59,940 nucleotides of DNA from Deltaproteobacteria bacterium UBA4427 (GCA_002390675.1 DGPZ01000089.1:1-59940), one strand, 5' to 3'. Counted from the stretch's first letter, positions 18,559 through 27,565 are shown. Numbers and translations: made by a program. Notes: generated by a model from the letters alone, not told the origin.

Positions 18559-19215
18559 ATGCCCAGACCCTCGAGCCGAGAAAAGTTGCTGGATAGTGCG
18601 GAAGAGCTCTTCGCAGCACATGGCGTCGGCAGCGTTTCGATGCGAGCTATTCAGTCGGCGGCCGGACTCTCGGTGGGTTCGCTGCAATATCACTTCAAGA
18701 CGGAAGCGGAGTTAGTCGCGGCTGTGATGGAGCGGCGACTATCGCCGATGATCGAGCGGCACGAGAAGGAACTGGAAGCGGTCGCTTCAAAGGTAGATCC
18801 GTCGTCCGAAGAAGTGATCGGCGCGCTGATTCGACCGCTTGTTGAGTTGCTGGTCTCGGATCGGGACCGAGGCCACCGTTACCTGACTTTGATGCATCGT
18901 CTCCAACTCGGGCATCACACGGAGCAGGTCTTTCTCACCCGCTGGCCCGAATTCGCGAAGACCACACAGAGCCTCCTTGAACAGGTGTTGCCCCATGTGG
19001 CAGAGCCGACGCTGGCGCTTCGCTTCGATCTCGCTTGGGAAACTATGCTAGGGAGCCTCGCACGGGCGTCAGACCTTTCGCCTAGCGAGTTAGATAATCA
19101 CGTTTCAGAACTGATCGACTATTTATCCGGCGCGTTGGCCGCGCCGCAAACGAGCAAACGACCTAGTCGGGCAGGTAAACAATCGGCGCCGACGGGACCT
19201 GCGTCGGGTAAATAG
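18559..19215 (+). CDS. TetR family transcriptional regulator
   Basis: 218 residues. The helix-turn-helix lies at about residues 10-50 (LLDSAEELFAAHGV, SMRAIQSAAGLSVGSLQYHF). A helical C-terminal domain follows, then a Ser/Lys-rich tail. The ATG follows a GGAG-type site. It is 10 bases from the next gene and almost certainly first in an operon with the Fe-S protein and amidohydrolase. The perfect palindrome at 18490-18509 is its likely operator. Confidence 0.9.
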   Translation: MPRPSSREKLLDSAEELFAAHGVGSVSMRAIQSAAGLSVGSLQYHFKTEAELVAAVMERRLSPMIERHEKELEAVASKVDPSSEEVIGALIRPLVELLVSDRDRGHRYLTLMHRLQLGHHTEQVFLTRWPEFAKTTQSLLEQVLPHVAEPTLALRFDLAWETMLGSLARASDLSPSELDNHVSELIDYLSGALAAPQTSKRPSRAGKQSAPTGPASGK

Positions 19216-19225
19216 GAGCTGCAAA

Positions 19226-20353
19226 ATGAGCCAAGAACTAGATCTCGAAACCATGCGAGACCGACTCTTCGAATATCTCAGAAACGGGGGCTGCAATGCC
19301 GTCGGAGTATGTACGCAGGATGGGCTGGAGGGTGGTCCGCCATCCACCGATCTCACGCGCCAGCTCGAAGGTGCGCGCTCGGCGATTGTGATCTCCTATC
19401 CGCTTGATGAGCATATACTCGACCTCTACATGGGGAAGATCGACCACGAGCCTTATCAGAAGCATTACATTCAGACCAACAACATAGTCCAGGGCCTAAT
19501 GGGTGAAGCGAGCAATCAGCTTCGGAAATTTGGCTACGAGGCGGAAGTCGTCTACGCGGGAAATACGCCGGCGGACGGTACGAAAACAGATGTTATGCCG
19601 AGCAATGATCGTCAGAGGAAAGCGGCGGAACTGAATCCCGCCAGCGATCCATACGTGGCGATGGGCATTCTACCAGTAATTTCACAGCGAATGCTCGCAG
19701 CGGCTTCGGGCGTCGGTTTCTTCGGGATGTCAGGAAATATTCTGACAGAGAGCCACGGCGCCGCGATTGTTCTCGGCGCCTGTGTGACGAACGCAGAATT
19801 GCCGCCGACGCCGGTACTCGGACAGGAAGTGAACTACTGCGACGAGTGCAACTGGTGCGGGCAGGTGTGCCCGACGAGCTTTATGAGTGAGACGGAGTTC
19901 ACGACGGTGAAGATGGGGGAGCACGATCACCACAAGTATTCTGCGCGAGAGCACCCCATGCGCTGTGCTTCCCATATGCAGGGATTGACTGGGCTGTCGG
20001 AGAACGGGAAATTCAGTTCGTGGGGACCGGGGCGCAAACAGTTACCGGAGAACGATGACGAAATTTTCCCATCTCTTATCGAGATCGCGACGAATACGGC
20101 GAATCGCCCGGCAGTCCCCGGCGGCTTTTATGATGCTCAAAATGGGACGAAGACGAATATCATGTGCAGCGCCTGCAATCTCGTCTGCCACCCCGAAAAG
20201 AAGGTTCGTGCGAAGCGGCTCAAGATGTGGACCAAGGGCGGCGTCACTGTTCAGCACGAAGACGGTCGCGTCGAAGCCATGCCTCATGACGAGGCTCGCG
20301 CGTTCTTGGATGCTATGCCAATTGAACGTAGAGCGTTGTACGAAGACGTCTGA
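19226..20353 (+). CDS. QueG/reductive-dehalogenase-like iron-sulfur protein
   Basis: 375 residues. It has the ferredoxin-type motif C205-x2-C208-x2-C211-x3-C215-P and a second, incomplete-looking motif C314-x2-C317-x3-C321-H-P, so two Fe-S clusters are likely, the second using a distant Cys. Before them, GFFGMSGNILTESHGAAIVLG (about 164-184) resembles the segment of epoxyqueuosine reductase and reductive dehalogenases next to their cobalamin. No twin-arginine signal is present, so it is cytoplasmic. It could be a cobalamin-dependent reductase on a non-tRNA substrate, because the operon (TetR upstream, amidohydrolase downstream) looks catabolic. AGGAG lies just upstream. The catalytic residues of QueG are not clearly identifiable by eye. 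Confidence 0.75.
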   Translation: MSQELDLETMRDRLFEYLRNGGCNAVGVCTQDGLEGGPPSTDLTRQLEGARSAIVISYPLDEHILDLYMGKIDHEPYQKHYIQTNNIVQGLMGEASNQLRKFGYEAEVVYAGNTPADGTKTDVMPSNDRQRKAAELNPASDPYVAMGILPVISQRMLAAASGVGFFGMSGNILTESHGAAIVLGACVTNAELPPTPVLGQEVNYCDECNWCGQVCPTSFMSETEFTTVKMGEHDHHKYSAREHPMRCASHMQGLTGLSENGKFSSWGPGRKQLPENDDEIFPSLIEIATNTANRPAVPGGFYDAQNGTKTNIMCSACNLVCHPEKKVRAKRLKMWTKGGVTVQHEDGRVEAMPHDEARAFLDAMPIERRALYEDV

Positions 20354-20368
20354 GGCTTTGGCGTCCAA

Positions 20369-20384
20369 TTCACTAGCGAGTGAA
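20369..20384. promoter_or_regulatory. Inverted repeat between two operon genes
   Basis: TTCACT-AGCG-AGTGAA, perfect 6-bp arms with a 4-base loop, in the 71-base gap between the Fe-S protein and amidohydrolase genes. It may be an internal operator or a processing/attenuation hairpin. It shares the TCACT...AGTGA core with a repeat just after the amidohydrolase (21675-21685). Confidence 0.4.
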
Positions 20385-20424
20385 CTAGCGGCACCTTTTC
20401 ACAATCAAACTTGGAGATTAAGCA

Positions 20425-21669
20425 GTGACTCGCTTCACAATCATTAGCTCGGACTGCCACGCAGGTGCGTTGTTTGGAACCTACAACGAATATATGCCGA
20501 AGCAGTACCGCGAGATCGCGACTGCTTGGTGGATTCAGTATGCGCGTGAAATGATTGTCCGTCGTGGCACCTTCTTTGATCAAGAAGCGTCCGAAGCGTA
20601 CGACGAGAAAGCCGAAGGAGGCTCTGGCAAATTCAATACGGCCAAGATGCTGCCTGAGGATCTTACGGACGAAGTGATTCGGGATATGCTCGAGGATGGT
20701 GAAAGCGCATTCGCGCCTCGGCGTGGGGAGTGGGACGCGAAGGTTCGTCTTGAAGAACTCGAGGCCGACGGCGTTGTCGGCGAAGTGATCTTTCCGCAGA
20801 TGGTGCCCTTCGGTGCCTCGCTCTTGCAGTACCGAGGCGATGATCAGCCCGAGCTGAATCATGTGGGCAATCGGGCGTATAACCGGTGGCTTGCTGAACT
20901 CTGCAATTCGAACCCTGGGCGCCACGCAGGCGTCGCGATCATCAGCGTCCATGATATCGACGTCGCTGTTCAAGAAGTGCGTGACGCGAAAGCGGCTGGG
21001 CTTTGGGGCGGCGTGTTGTTGCCAGGGACGACGGGAGATCAGCCTTTCTATCACCACTCCCGCTATGAGCCGCTCTGGGCCGTTTGCGAAGAACTTGATA
21101 TGCCTCTGCAGGTGCATTCAAGTTGGTCCCCGGACTACGGTGATGAGCCCAGCGCGACGGCGATGTACATCAGCGAGGTGGACATGTTCGCGCATCGGCC
21201 GTTTTCGGCTCTGGTCTGGTCTGGCGCCCTTGAACGACACCCGGGGCTAAAGCTTGTCTTTACCGAGACCGGGTGCTCGTGGATTCTTGAGACGCTTCGG
21301 CTTCTCGAGTTCAAGTCTGCGGATCCCATTTTTAAGTACTTCAGTAAGGACCTGTCGCTCACGCCGACTGGCTACTTTGAGAGGCAGTGCTTTATCGGCG
21401 CGTCCTTTATGCCTGCCCACGAAGGGAAGGATCGGTATAAGATCGGCCTAGATAAGCTGATGTGGGGATCGGACTATCCGCATCTCGAGGGGACATGGCC
21501 CTTCACGATGGACAGCTTGCACGCGACGTTTGGCGACTACCCCGAAGAGGAAATCACAGCGCTGTTAGGCGGCAACGCAGCCAAGGTCTACGGCTTTGAC
21601 ATTGAGAATTTGCGCCAGATCGGCGACAGGGTTGGGCCGAGCTTGAAATCTATCCGACAGGCGAATTAA
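20425..21669 (+). CDS. Amidohydrolase 2 (ACMSD-like) metal-dependent hydrolase/decarboxylase
   Basis: 414 residues. The N-terminal metal motif SSDCHAG places D10 and H12; later LQVHSSW gives a His, and WGSDYPH (about residue 350) the metal Asp. This is the pattern of the aminocarboxymuconate-semialdehyde-decarboxylase-like branch, whose members decarboxylate or hydrolyse ring-cleavage and lignin-type products with Zn or Mn. The start is GTG at 20425, preceded by TTGGAGA. It is likely the third gene of the TetR operon. A paralogue of the same class lies at 35233. Confidence 0.88.
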   Translation: MTRFTIISSDCHAGALFGTYNEYMPKQYREIATAWWIQYAREMIVRRGTFFDQEASEAYDEKAEGGSGKFNTAKMLPEDLTDEVIRDMLEDGESAFAPRRGEWDAKVRLEELEADGVVGEVIFPQMVPFGASLLQYRGDDQPELNHVGNRAYNRWLAELCNSNPGRHAGVAIISVHDIDVAVQEVRDAKAAGLWGGVLLPGTTGDQPFYHHSRYEPLWAVCEELDMPLQVHSSWSPDYGDEPSATAMYISEVDMFAHRPFSALVWSGALERHPGLKLVFTETGCSWILETLRLLEFKSADPIFKYFSKDLSLTPTGYFERQCFIGASFMPAHEGKDRYKIGLDKLMWGSDYPHLEGTWPFTMDSLHATFGDYPEEEITALLGGNAAKVYGFDIENLRQIGDRVGPSLKSIRQAN

Positions 21670-21685
21670 GTAATTCACTGAGTGA
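21663..21685. repeat. Overlapping inverted repeats at the amidohydrolase stop codon
   Basis: GAATTA-AG-TAATTC (21663-21676) spans the TAA stop and runs straight into TCACT-G-AGTGA (21675-21685). The nested symmetry could be an operator or a weak terminator; there is no T-run. Confidence 0.35.
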
Positions 21686-22062
21686 TTCCAGCAAACCACA
21701 CCTGGCGCTACGCGGCCCGGTATCTCTCGGAGCAGGGGTTCGCGCACAATTCTCTGGACAAACGAGGCGAGGGCTCCGAGGAGACATCTGTATGTGTCCA
21801 TGGTCGGTTCTATGAATAACGATGTTATTTCAAGTGAGTAGCGGGCTTAATTCGTGAGGTTTGCCCCCGGGGCGCCGTTTGTCTTTTTGCCGAACGTGAG
21901 GCACGTTTGCCCAAGGCGTTGTGCCGAATCTTGCAGTTTTTATCAACGACCAGTTAGTGAAGACGCACTGAATAGAGGCACGCGAAGCGCTACCCCTTCG
22001 CTTCTGTGAGCTGCCCCGCTGGTTCGATTCCCCCCGCAAGCCTTTCTAGGCAAGGAATACGC
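21686..22062. other. Intergenic region without gene
   Basis: About 380 bases before the ASCH gene. It has an inverted repeat AACGTG-AGG-CACGTT at 21893-21907. A GGTTCGATTCC sequence near 22020 resembles a tRNA T-arm, but no acceptor, D or anticodon arms can be folded around it. Nothing else is recognised. Confidence 0.35.
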
Positions 22063-22395
22063 ATGGCCGACTATCCTGAAAAGACCTGCACGATCGATCG
22101 CTTGGTCAAGCAGAAGAAACTTGTGGATGCGACGCTTGCGGGCGTCAAGACGGAACAGCGCCGAGACGGTGTCTACGCCTACCCAGGCGAATCTTTTCAG
22201 CTCGAGGAGCGTACCTTTGAAGTGGTGTCACTCACTCACGAACGACTCGGGGATATGACCGACGACCACGCTCGTGCCGAGGGGTTTCCTGATTTGGAGT
22301 CCTATCGTGCCTTGATTGTTCGAATGCATCGCGGAATGGAGTGGGACCCGGATCATTCAGTCTGGGTTCACCGCTTCCGTGAAGTGGCTGAGTAG
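22063..22395 (+). CDS. ASCH (PUA-like) domain protein
   Basis: 110 residues. The pattern KTEQRRDGVYAYPGESFQLEERTFEVVSLTHERLGDMTDDHARAEGF with a C-terminal W-H-F end fits the ASCH beta-barrel, an RNA-binding-like fold also found as small amidohydrolases. A conserved Lys/Tyr/Glu set is present, but no role can be assigned. AGGAA about 7 bases upstream picks the ATG at 22063 over the earlier frame start at 22006. Confidence 0.65.
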   Translation: MADYPEKTCTIDRLVKQKKLVDATLAGVKTEQRRDGVYAYPGESFQLEERTFEVVSLTHERLGDMTDDHARAEGFPDLESYRALIVRMHRGMEWDPDHSVWVHRFREVAE

Positions 22396-22428
22396 ATTGC
22401 GATAGCGCCTGCGGGCCAGGAGACTTCG

Positions 22429-23658
22429 ATGAGCTCTATGAATCGTCCTATATTACCGGTGGCCTTGTTGTCGGGCCTTTTCGTTTTCCTGCTTCAGTCC
22501 TCAGTGCAAGCAGTCACGATCGGTGGGACACCCTCGGAAGGGGACGAAGATGCGAGCGGGCTGACCGCCATGTTCGCCGGAGATCGGTTCGAGAATTTCC
22601 GAAACATGGACCGGTTCGTGCCAATTTCGACAATGCCCGCTTCGCCAAATCCTTGGAGACTGGGCGAGAATCTCAACTCTCTTGAGTACGAAGGTGAGTT
22701 TCACGGGAAGGGCGTAGCGCTTCAGGAATTTATTGCGCTCTCTGATACGTCGGCTTTTGTTGTCATCAAGAAGGGCAAGGTCATTTTCGAGCACTATGCG
22801 CATGGCGACAGCCGTGAGTCGCTGCACACGTCGTTCTCTGTTGCCAAGTCCTTCACTTCAGCACTCGTTGGGATCGCCCTAGGCGAAGGGAAAATCTCTA
22901 GCCTTAGTGACCCCATTCGGGAATATCTTCCAGAACTCACGAATAAGAGCTTCGATGGCGTCACTATTAGGCACATTCTGCAGATGTCATCAGGCTTGCG
23001 CTTCAACGAGAACTACACGGATCCTAAGTCGGACATCAATAAGATGGTGGGGATGGTGCCGCCCATGACCTATCTCGAGTACATCAACACGCTCGAACGT
23101 GAGCATGAGCCCGGGACGTACAATCACTATGCGAGCATAAACACTCAGCTTCTCGGCATTCTCCTAAGTCGCGTGACTGGCGAATCGATCACTGACTACA
23201 TGACCCGGAAACTCTGGCATCCAGTGGGGATGGAGCAGAAAGGGCTATGGACGCTCGATCCCACTGGCAATGAACTCACTATGGGCGGTCTAGCGGCCTC
23301 TGCCCGTGACTATGCGCGGCTAGGGCTTCTGTATCTCAACGGCGGAAAACGAGGAGACCGCGTCGTGCTGCCTCCAGGATGGGCGAAGGAATCGGTCACC
23401 CCGAACGAGCCACATCTTATGCCCGGAGAAAATTCTGGCTCCTCGAATACGTCTGGTTACATGTATCAGTGGTGGACGCCAAGAGAGTGGGACGGCGATT
23501 TTCTCGCTCGCGGAATCTGGGGCCAATCCATCTACGTGCACCCGGGAAACCAGGTAGTCATCGTTAAGCTCGCCGCAGATCAAAAGAATTTTGATACACG
23601 CTTCAAGCTCGGCTACCTCGACTACGTCCAGAAGCTAGGGCAGTCGCTCGTAGACTAA
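22429..23658 (+). CDS. Secreted serine hydrolase, beta-lactamase/NylB-like
   Basis: 409 residues with a signal peptide (about 1-28). The class C beta-lactamase fold is shown by S137-V-A-K140 (catalytic Ser-Lys) and Y234-A-S (the Y-x-N equivalent). The surrounding SFSVAKSFTSALVGIALGEGKI sequence and the W-G-QSIYVHPGNQVV C-terminal strand resemble 6-aminohexanoate-dimer hydrolase and EstB-type esterases rather than true beta-lactamases. It probably hydrolyses an amide or ester in the periplasm. CCAGGAGA precedes the ATG, 33 bases after the ASCH stop, so the two may be co-transcribed. About 144 bases follow before the convergent MFS gene. Confidence 0.85.
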   Translation: MSSMNRPILPVALLSGLFVFLLQSSVQAVTIGGTPSEGDEDASGLTAMFAGDRFENFRNMDRFVPISTMPASPNPWRLGENLNSLEYEGEFHGKGVALQEFIALSDTSAFVVIKKGKVIFEHYAHGDSRESLHTSFSVAKSFTSALVGIALGEGKISSLSDPIREYLPELTNKSFDGVTIRHILQMSSGLRFNENYTDPKSDINKMVGMVPPMTYLEYINTLEREHEPGTYNHYASINTQLLGILLSRVTGESITDYMTRKLWHPVGMEQKGLWTLDPTGNELTMGGLAASARDYARLGLLYLNGGKRGDRVVLPPGWAKESVTPNEPHLMPGENSGSSNTSGYMYQWWTPREWDGDFLARGIWGQSIYVHPGNQVVIVKLAADQKNFDTRFKLGYLDYVQKLGQSLVD

Positions 23659-23802
23659 CAGTCGAACCCCGAGAGCGACCGAGTGCAGAGACTTTCGTCC
23701 CAAGAACTCGAGAAGTCCTAGGCCCTCGCTGTGGATTTCTCGCGAGCGGCGCATCCCGACGAGCGCTGACGAGAGCTACCGAGGAAACGATTTTGTTGGC
23801 AG

Positions 23803-25047
23803 CTACGCTGTCGCAGGACTGTCTTGCGTACGGATCACCCGAAGTGGGATCAAGAGTAGCAATGCAAGAAGCAGCGCTCCCAAAAAGCCTTGGAAGGCCG
23901 GTACATAACTCCCTGTGGTGTCACGGAGATATCCGGCGATCGGGAATGCCGGTGCGGCCATGAGTGAAATAACTGGTGACATAAGTCCCATAGCACGGCC
24001 GAAGTTCTCTACTCCGAAGACGGCTGGTACCATGGCATTCCAGACCGGCATGATTCCGCCAGCGGCAAGGCCCATTGATATGGCCCCCGCCAACATCATT
24101 GAATAGTTCTGCTCGAGTGAGAAGAGCACCAATGTGAGGGCCGTTAAGCTAATCGAAGTCGCGAGTCCTAGCTTGAGCGGAGCGCGGTCGGCCATATAGC
24201 CAAAGCCTAGCTTGCCAGCGATTCCAGCTACTGCCAGAACGCTTACAAGGCGCCCAATTTGGTCAACCTCGAGACCTAGGTCCGCGCCGTGCTGCCCAAG
24301 ATTCGCAAGAGTGGCTGCGTAGACGGAGAGAAAAAGCCCAAGGCAAAGACTGAGGTACCAAAATGCAGGACGTCGGAGGACGTCCTTGGTGGTAGCAAGG
24401 GCCGGACTACCTTCTTGGTCTTGGGGATGCGGCGGCCCGGCGGGATCACTTGCGAGCGGTTCTGCATGCAGCCCGGCATCAGAGGGGTTGTCCCAGAAAC
24501 AAAAGAGAAGCATAGGCATGCCTATTACGGCCATTCCCGCCGCAACAATTTGTAATGTGGTTCGCCAGCCTAAGTCCGGAAGGGCACTTGCGATCAGGAT
24601 CGGGAGGACGATCCCGCCCACAGATGTTCCAATGGCCGCAACACCGAGAGCGCGTCCACGTGAAACGGTGAACCATCTAGAAACTACAGCAGACCCCGTC
24701 ATAGGGCCGAGAAGAGTCTGCGCTATCCCGAATAGTAGAGACCCGACTAGTAAAATCTGAAAAATGGTCTGGGAAAAAGAAAGGCCGATCAACGCGAGGA
24801 TAAAGGCCGCGCCTCCTATCAGCATTAGTGCCTTCGCAGACCAGCGGTCTACCAAAGGGCCCGCGACCGGAGCGATAAAGAGGCCTACTAAGCTTGCCAG
24901 GCTCGGCAGGTAGTTGATCGTTGTAAGGTCAGTATCAAAAGCTTCAACGAGCGTGTCGAATAGCAGTGGGAGGCTGTAGACAAAGAACCCGGTGGCGAAG
25001 AACTGGACCGAAAAATGGGTTCCGACAACCCACCAACCCTTAAACAT
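23803..25047 (-). CDS. MFS transporter, OFA/monocarboxylate-like
   Basis: 414 residues, twelve hydrophobic helices. The GWWVVG start, FGIAQTLLGPMTGSAVVSRWF in the fourth helix region and RGRALGVAAIGTSVGGIVLP resemble oxalate/formate and monocarboxylate MFS carriers. It should move a small organic acid across the inner membrane. The start at 25047 is chosen because GAGGAG lies about 10 bases upstream; an ATG at 25080 is in frame but has no such site. Direct repeats upstream (25064-25098) may be a regulator site. Confidence 0.85.
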   Translation of the reverse strand: MFKGWWVVGTHFSVQFFATGFFVYSLPLLFDTLVEAFDTDLTTINYLPSLASLVGLFIAPVAGPLVDRWSAKALMLIGGAAFILALIGLSFSQTIFQILLVGSLLFGIAQTLLGPMTGSAVVSRWFTVSRGRALGVAAIGTSVGGIVLPILIASALPDLGWRTTLQIVAAGMAVIGMPMLLFCFWDNPSDAGLHAEPLASDPAGPPHPQDQEGSPALATTKDVLRRPAFWYLSLCLGLFLSVYAATLANLGQHGADLGLEVDQIGRLVSVLAVAGIAGKLGFGYMADRAPLKLGLATSISLTALTLVLFSLEQNYSMMLAGAISMGLAAGGIMPVWNAMVPAVFGVENFGRAMGLMSPVISLMAAPAFPIAGYLRDTTGSYVPAFQGFLGALLLALLLLIPLRVIRTQDSPATA

Positions 25048-25063
25048 GCGAAGGTGCTCCTCT

Positions 25064-25098
25064 AGTGATCTAGTAAGCAATTAGTTCAGAGTGATCTA
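25064..25098 (-). promoter_or_regulatory. Direct repeats upstream of the MFS gene
   Basis: The 9-mer AGTGATCTA occurs at 25064-25072 and again at 25090-25098, 26 bases start to start. They lie just ahead of the MFS ribosome binding site, in an AT-rich stretch. Spacing of about 2.5 turns suggests a regulator site on that promoter. Further upstream, an imperfect inverted repeat (CTCTGAT...AAAAATTT with AAATTTTATCAGAG) spans about 25183-25262. Confidence 0.35.
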
Positions 25099-25354
25099 TT
25101 CAGATTCAGTAAAGCGCCGTGTTAAAGGAAGCGCATTTGCTAGACGATCGAGACTAGCTCTTAGGCCGTGTTGGGGCTTGTTCTCTGATTCGATAAAAAT
25201 TTGGAATTTTTTGTTGACGTGACGACCGAATTGAACACCTCAACATGAAATTTTATCAGAGCAGGCATCAGTCGGAGGGGGCTACATTCTAGTCCGCACC
25301 CGGGGACGTGGAGTCTCGAACGCTCGACCCTAAATAGAGTAGGTCGTTCGACAC

Positions 25355-25744
25355 TTAGCGCGAGATTATGCTCGGAGCCCCTGGCGTACGAAGCATCGGG
25401 TTGCAGTTCTTAAATGTCACTTTGCCCTGAAGCAGATTGCCCTTTGAGTATTCATTGAAGTGACAGGTATTGGTGGCGGGTTCGTAATTTTCCACCCAGA
25501 GATTGTCTTCCTTCCACGTGGCTGCGAGGTGAACGTGGCCGTCGGGCACGGTGATCGTCATAACGCCGCCCCAGCGCTTGACAAAGATCTGCTGAAAGTG
25601 GAAGTAGTAAGCGGCCCAACCCATGAGAAGGGCAGTGATCGCGAGCGCAGTCGCGGTTCGCCATCGACTCATTGCAACACCCATAATTCCGAGTGAAAGA
25701 ATCACCAACGCGATAACCGCGGCCCAATAGAAATACGTGATCAT
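25355..25744 (-). CDS. Small membrane protein of unknown function
   Basis: 129 residues with two hydrophobic helices (about 5-24 and 30-46). A C-terminal soluble part is rich in aromatics and has two Cys in a CHFNEY...KNCNP arrangement that could form a periplasmic disulfide. AAGGGG precedes the ATG at 25744. No family is recognised. It stands alone between the MFS and Rieske oxygenase genes. Confidence 0.6.
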   Translation of the reverse strand: MITYFYWAAVIALVILSLGIMGVAMSRWRTATALAITALLMGWAAYYFHFQQIFVKRWGGVMTITVPDGHVHLAATWKEDNLWVENYEPATNTCHFNEYSKGNLLQGKVTFKNCNPMLRTPGAPSIISR

Positions 25745-25987
25745 GATCGGATCCCCTTCGATAAAAAATATGATCTGAGGCGTACTGCCAACGTGTGCAG
25801 CTAACGACTAATGCCACGAGTGATCAACGTGCCCCACTACTGCGGCGTTTCACCACCGAAGCTTTTCATGAACACAGCTTCTTATGACCATCGGCATGGC
25901 AGTGAGGAAACGCGCGATACTTCGCAGCATGCTGGCCCTGTTAGCTCTTATGCTGTTTGCAGAAGAGGGCTTCGTACAGGAGGTAAT

Positions 25988-26932
25988 TCATATAGCGGAC
26001 CCTGAGTAGCCCGGATAAAACTGCGTGCACCACCTTCGATAATCGGCGATCGGCCCATCGCCATCGCATAACATAGGGGCCTTCAGGTATCGCTTGTGCT
26101 CCCAGATCGGGATATCCTCCGCCACCTGCTTATCGAGGTCTTTACAGATGGCTTTAGCGATCCCGTGATTCTCAGAGCCGCGGGGCTGCAGGAAGACAAC
26201 AGATAAAATCGTTGTCTCGTCGTCGACGGGCAGCATGCAGTTCATGCTTATGGTTTCGCAAATTCCCGTAAAATGGGTGTAGCCGAAGCCGAGGCCGAAG
26301 CTGTGCACCTCGATGACACTACGTGCTCGTCCTTTGGATGTTTCCAGTTCGGTGATCTGTGTAGCATGACGGTGGGCGCCGTTGCTGCTGGCGTTAGAGG
26401 GCGGGGCGGCGGCAGAGCCATGAACAGTTGGGAAATGTGCGCTGTCTGCGCCGTTCTCGCCCATTTCCTGAATCTGGCTGCGTATGCGCCAAGTCTTGTT
26501 AAATGTCTCGACCCACTCTGGAGAGTCGAACTGGGTAAGTATGGGGATCTCGAAGAACGGTGGGCGTTCATCCGGGTCGTACCAGGCCCACACGAAGCCG
26601 TTGCGCTCAATCGTTGGGTACGACGTCAGCTTTGCCCCTTGTGGAATTCGCGTCGCGTAGGGGATCTCGAGGCATTTCCCCTCTTCCCCGAATCGCCAGC
26701 CATGAAATGGGCATCGGATGAGTTCACCAACGACCTCTCCGCCCACTCCCAAATGCGCGCCTAGGTGCGGGCAATAGGCGTCGACAATCTGCGCTTTGCC
26801 GGACTCCGTTCGGTAAACCACGACTTCGCGCCCGAAACATTCGAGTCTGCGCACCTCGCTGGAAGCGAGATTGGGTCCCGCCACTACTGGGAACCAGCCT
26901 GAGGGAATCGGAAACGGGAACTCGACGGACAC
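25988..26932 (-). CDS. Rieske non-haem iron oxygenase, KshA-like alpha subunit
   Basis: 314 residues. The Rieske [2Fe-2S] site is C54-P-H56 and C74-P-F-H77. The catalytic domain has N160-x2-D163-x2-H166-x4-H171 for the mononuclear iron and the bridging Asp. The C-terminal DIPIWEHKRY...DGDGPIADYRRWCTQFY stretch is characteristic of 3-ketosteroid 9-alpha-hydroxylase-type and related cholesterol-desaturase-like oxygenases, so a steroid- or terpenoid-like substrate is plausible but unproven. It needs a separate reductase, not seen nearby. GTG start at 26932 with AGAGGAA upstream. Confidence 0.88.
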   Translation of the reverse strand: MSVEFPFPIPSGWFPVVAGPNLASSEVRRLECFGREVVVYRTESGKAQIVDAYCPHLGAHLGVGGEVVGELIRCPFHGWRFGEEGKCLEIPYATRIPQGAKLTSYPTIERNGFVWAWYDPDERPPFFEIPILTQFDSPEWVETFNKTWRIRSQIQEMGENGADSAHFPTVHGSAAAPPSNASSNGAHRHATQITELETSKGRARSVIEVHSFGLGFGYTHFTGICETISMNCMLPVDDETTILSVVFLQPRGSENHGIAKAICKDLDKQVAEDIPIWEHKRYLKAPMLCDGDGPIADYRRWCTQFYPGYSGSAI

Positions 26933-27055
26933 GAAGATTCCTCTTTTGGGGAACTTGAACTGAACTATACCTTGGCGGCGGCTTCAACTCCCCTAAGAGC
27001 GCATCGCCTTTCGTGGAGTCTCGCCAATCAACTCAGCGCCCGTCACGGAGATTCT

Positions 27056-27565
27056 ATGACTCTTTCAATGCATACCAGCAGTGCCCCGACGTTTTTACGA
27101 ACTCTCACGGCGATGTCGTCGTGGTTGCAAGCGGCGGAGGCTCATGCGAGCGCAAGGAACTTCGACGCAGATCAATTCGTAGACTTTCAACTCACACCCG
27201 ACATGAAGCCGCTTTCGTTTCAGGTTCAGGCCGCGTGTGATTCCGCGAAGTTGTGTGTCGCCCGTCTTGCGGGTACGAACGCGCCGTCTTGGGCGGACGA
27301 CGAGTCTACGATCGGAGACCTTCTGAGTCGAGTCGCGAAAACGATCGAGTATGTGAATTCGGTTTCCGCTGACCAAGTCGACGGCTCCGAGGAGCGGGTC
27401 ATCGAGATGCAGGCGGGACCTGACCGAACGTTCACGTTCACGGGAGAAGACTATCTGAGAGGTTTCGCACTCCCTAACTTCTTCTTCCACGCGACAATGG
27501 CGTATGCACTTCTGCGACAGGGCGGCGTGCCCATTGGAAAGATGGAATTCCTCGGGGCTCCGTGA
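27056..27565 (+). CDS. DUF1993 family protein
   Basis: 169 residues from the ATG at 27056, with GGAG 6-7 bases upstream; the open frame starts earlier at 26972. The pattern LSFQVQAACDSAKLCVARLAG, then FTFTGEDYLRGFALPNFFFHATMAYALLRQGGVPIGKMEFLG, matches DUF1993. This is a DinB-like four-helix-bundle family of unknown activity, with His and acidic residues that could bind metal. It is divergent from the Rieske oxygenase and convergent with the GPH transporter. Confidence 0.82.
   Translation: MTLSMHTSSAPTFLRTLTAMSSWLQAAEAHASARNFDADQFVDFQLTPDMKPLSFQVQAACDSAKLCVARLAGTNAPSWADDESTIGDLLSRVAKTIEYVNSVSADQVDGSEERVIEMQAGPDRTFTFTGEDYLRGFALPNFFFHATMAYALLRQGGVPIGKMEFLGAP

Noticed and set aside
22006..22040. 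GGTTCGATTCC looks like a tRNA T-arm
   Set aside because: The flanking bases do not form a 5-bp T-stem, and no acceptor, D or anticodon arms can be folded upstream.
22429..23658. Antibiotic-resistance beta-lactamase
   Set aside because: It has the Ser-x-x-Lys fold motif, but its surrounding sequence is NylB/EstB-like, so resistance is not supported.
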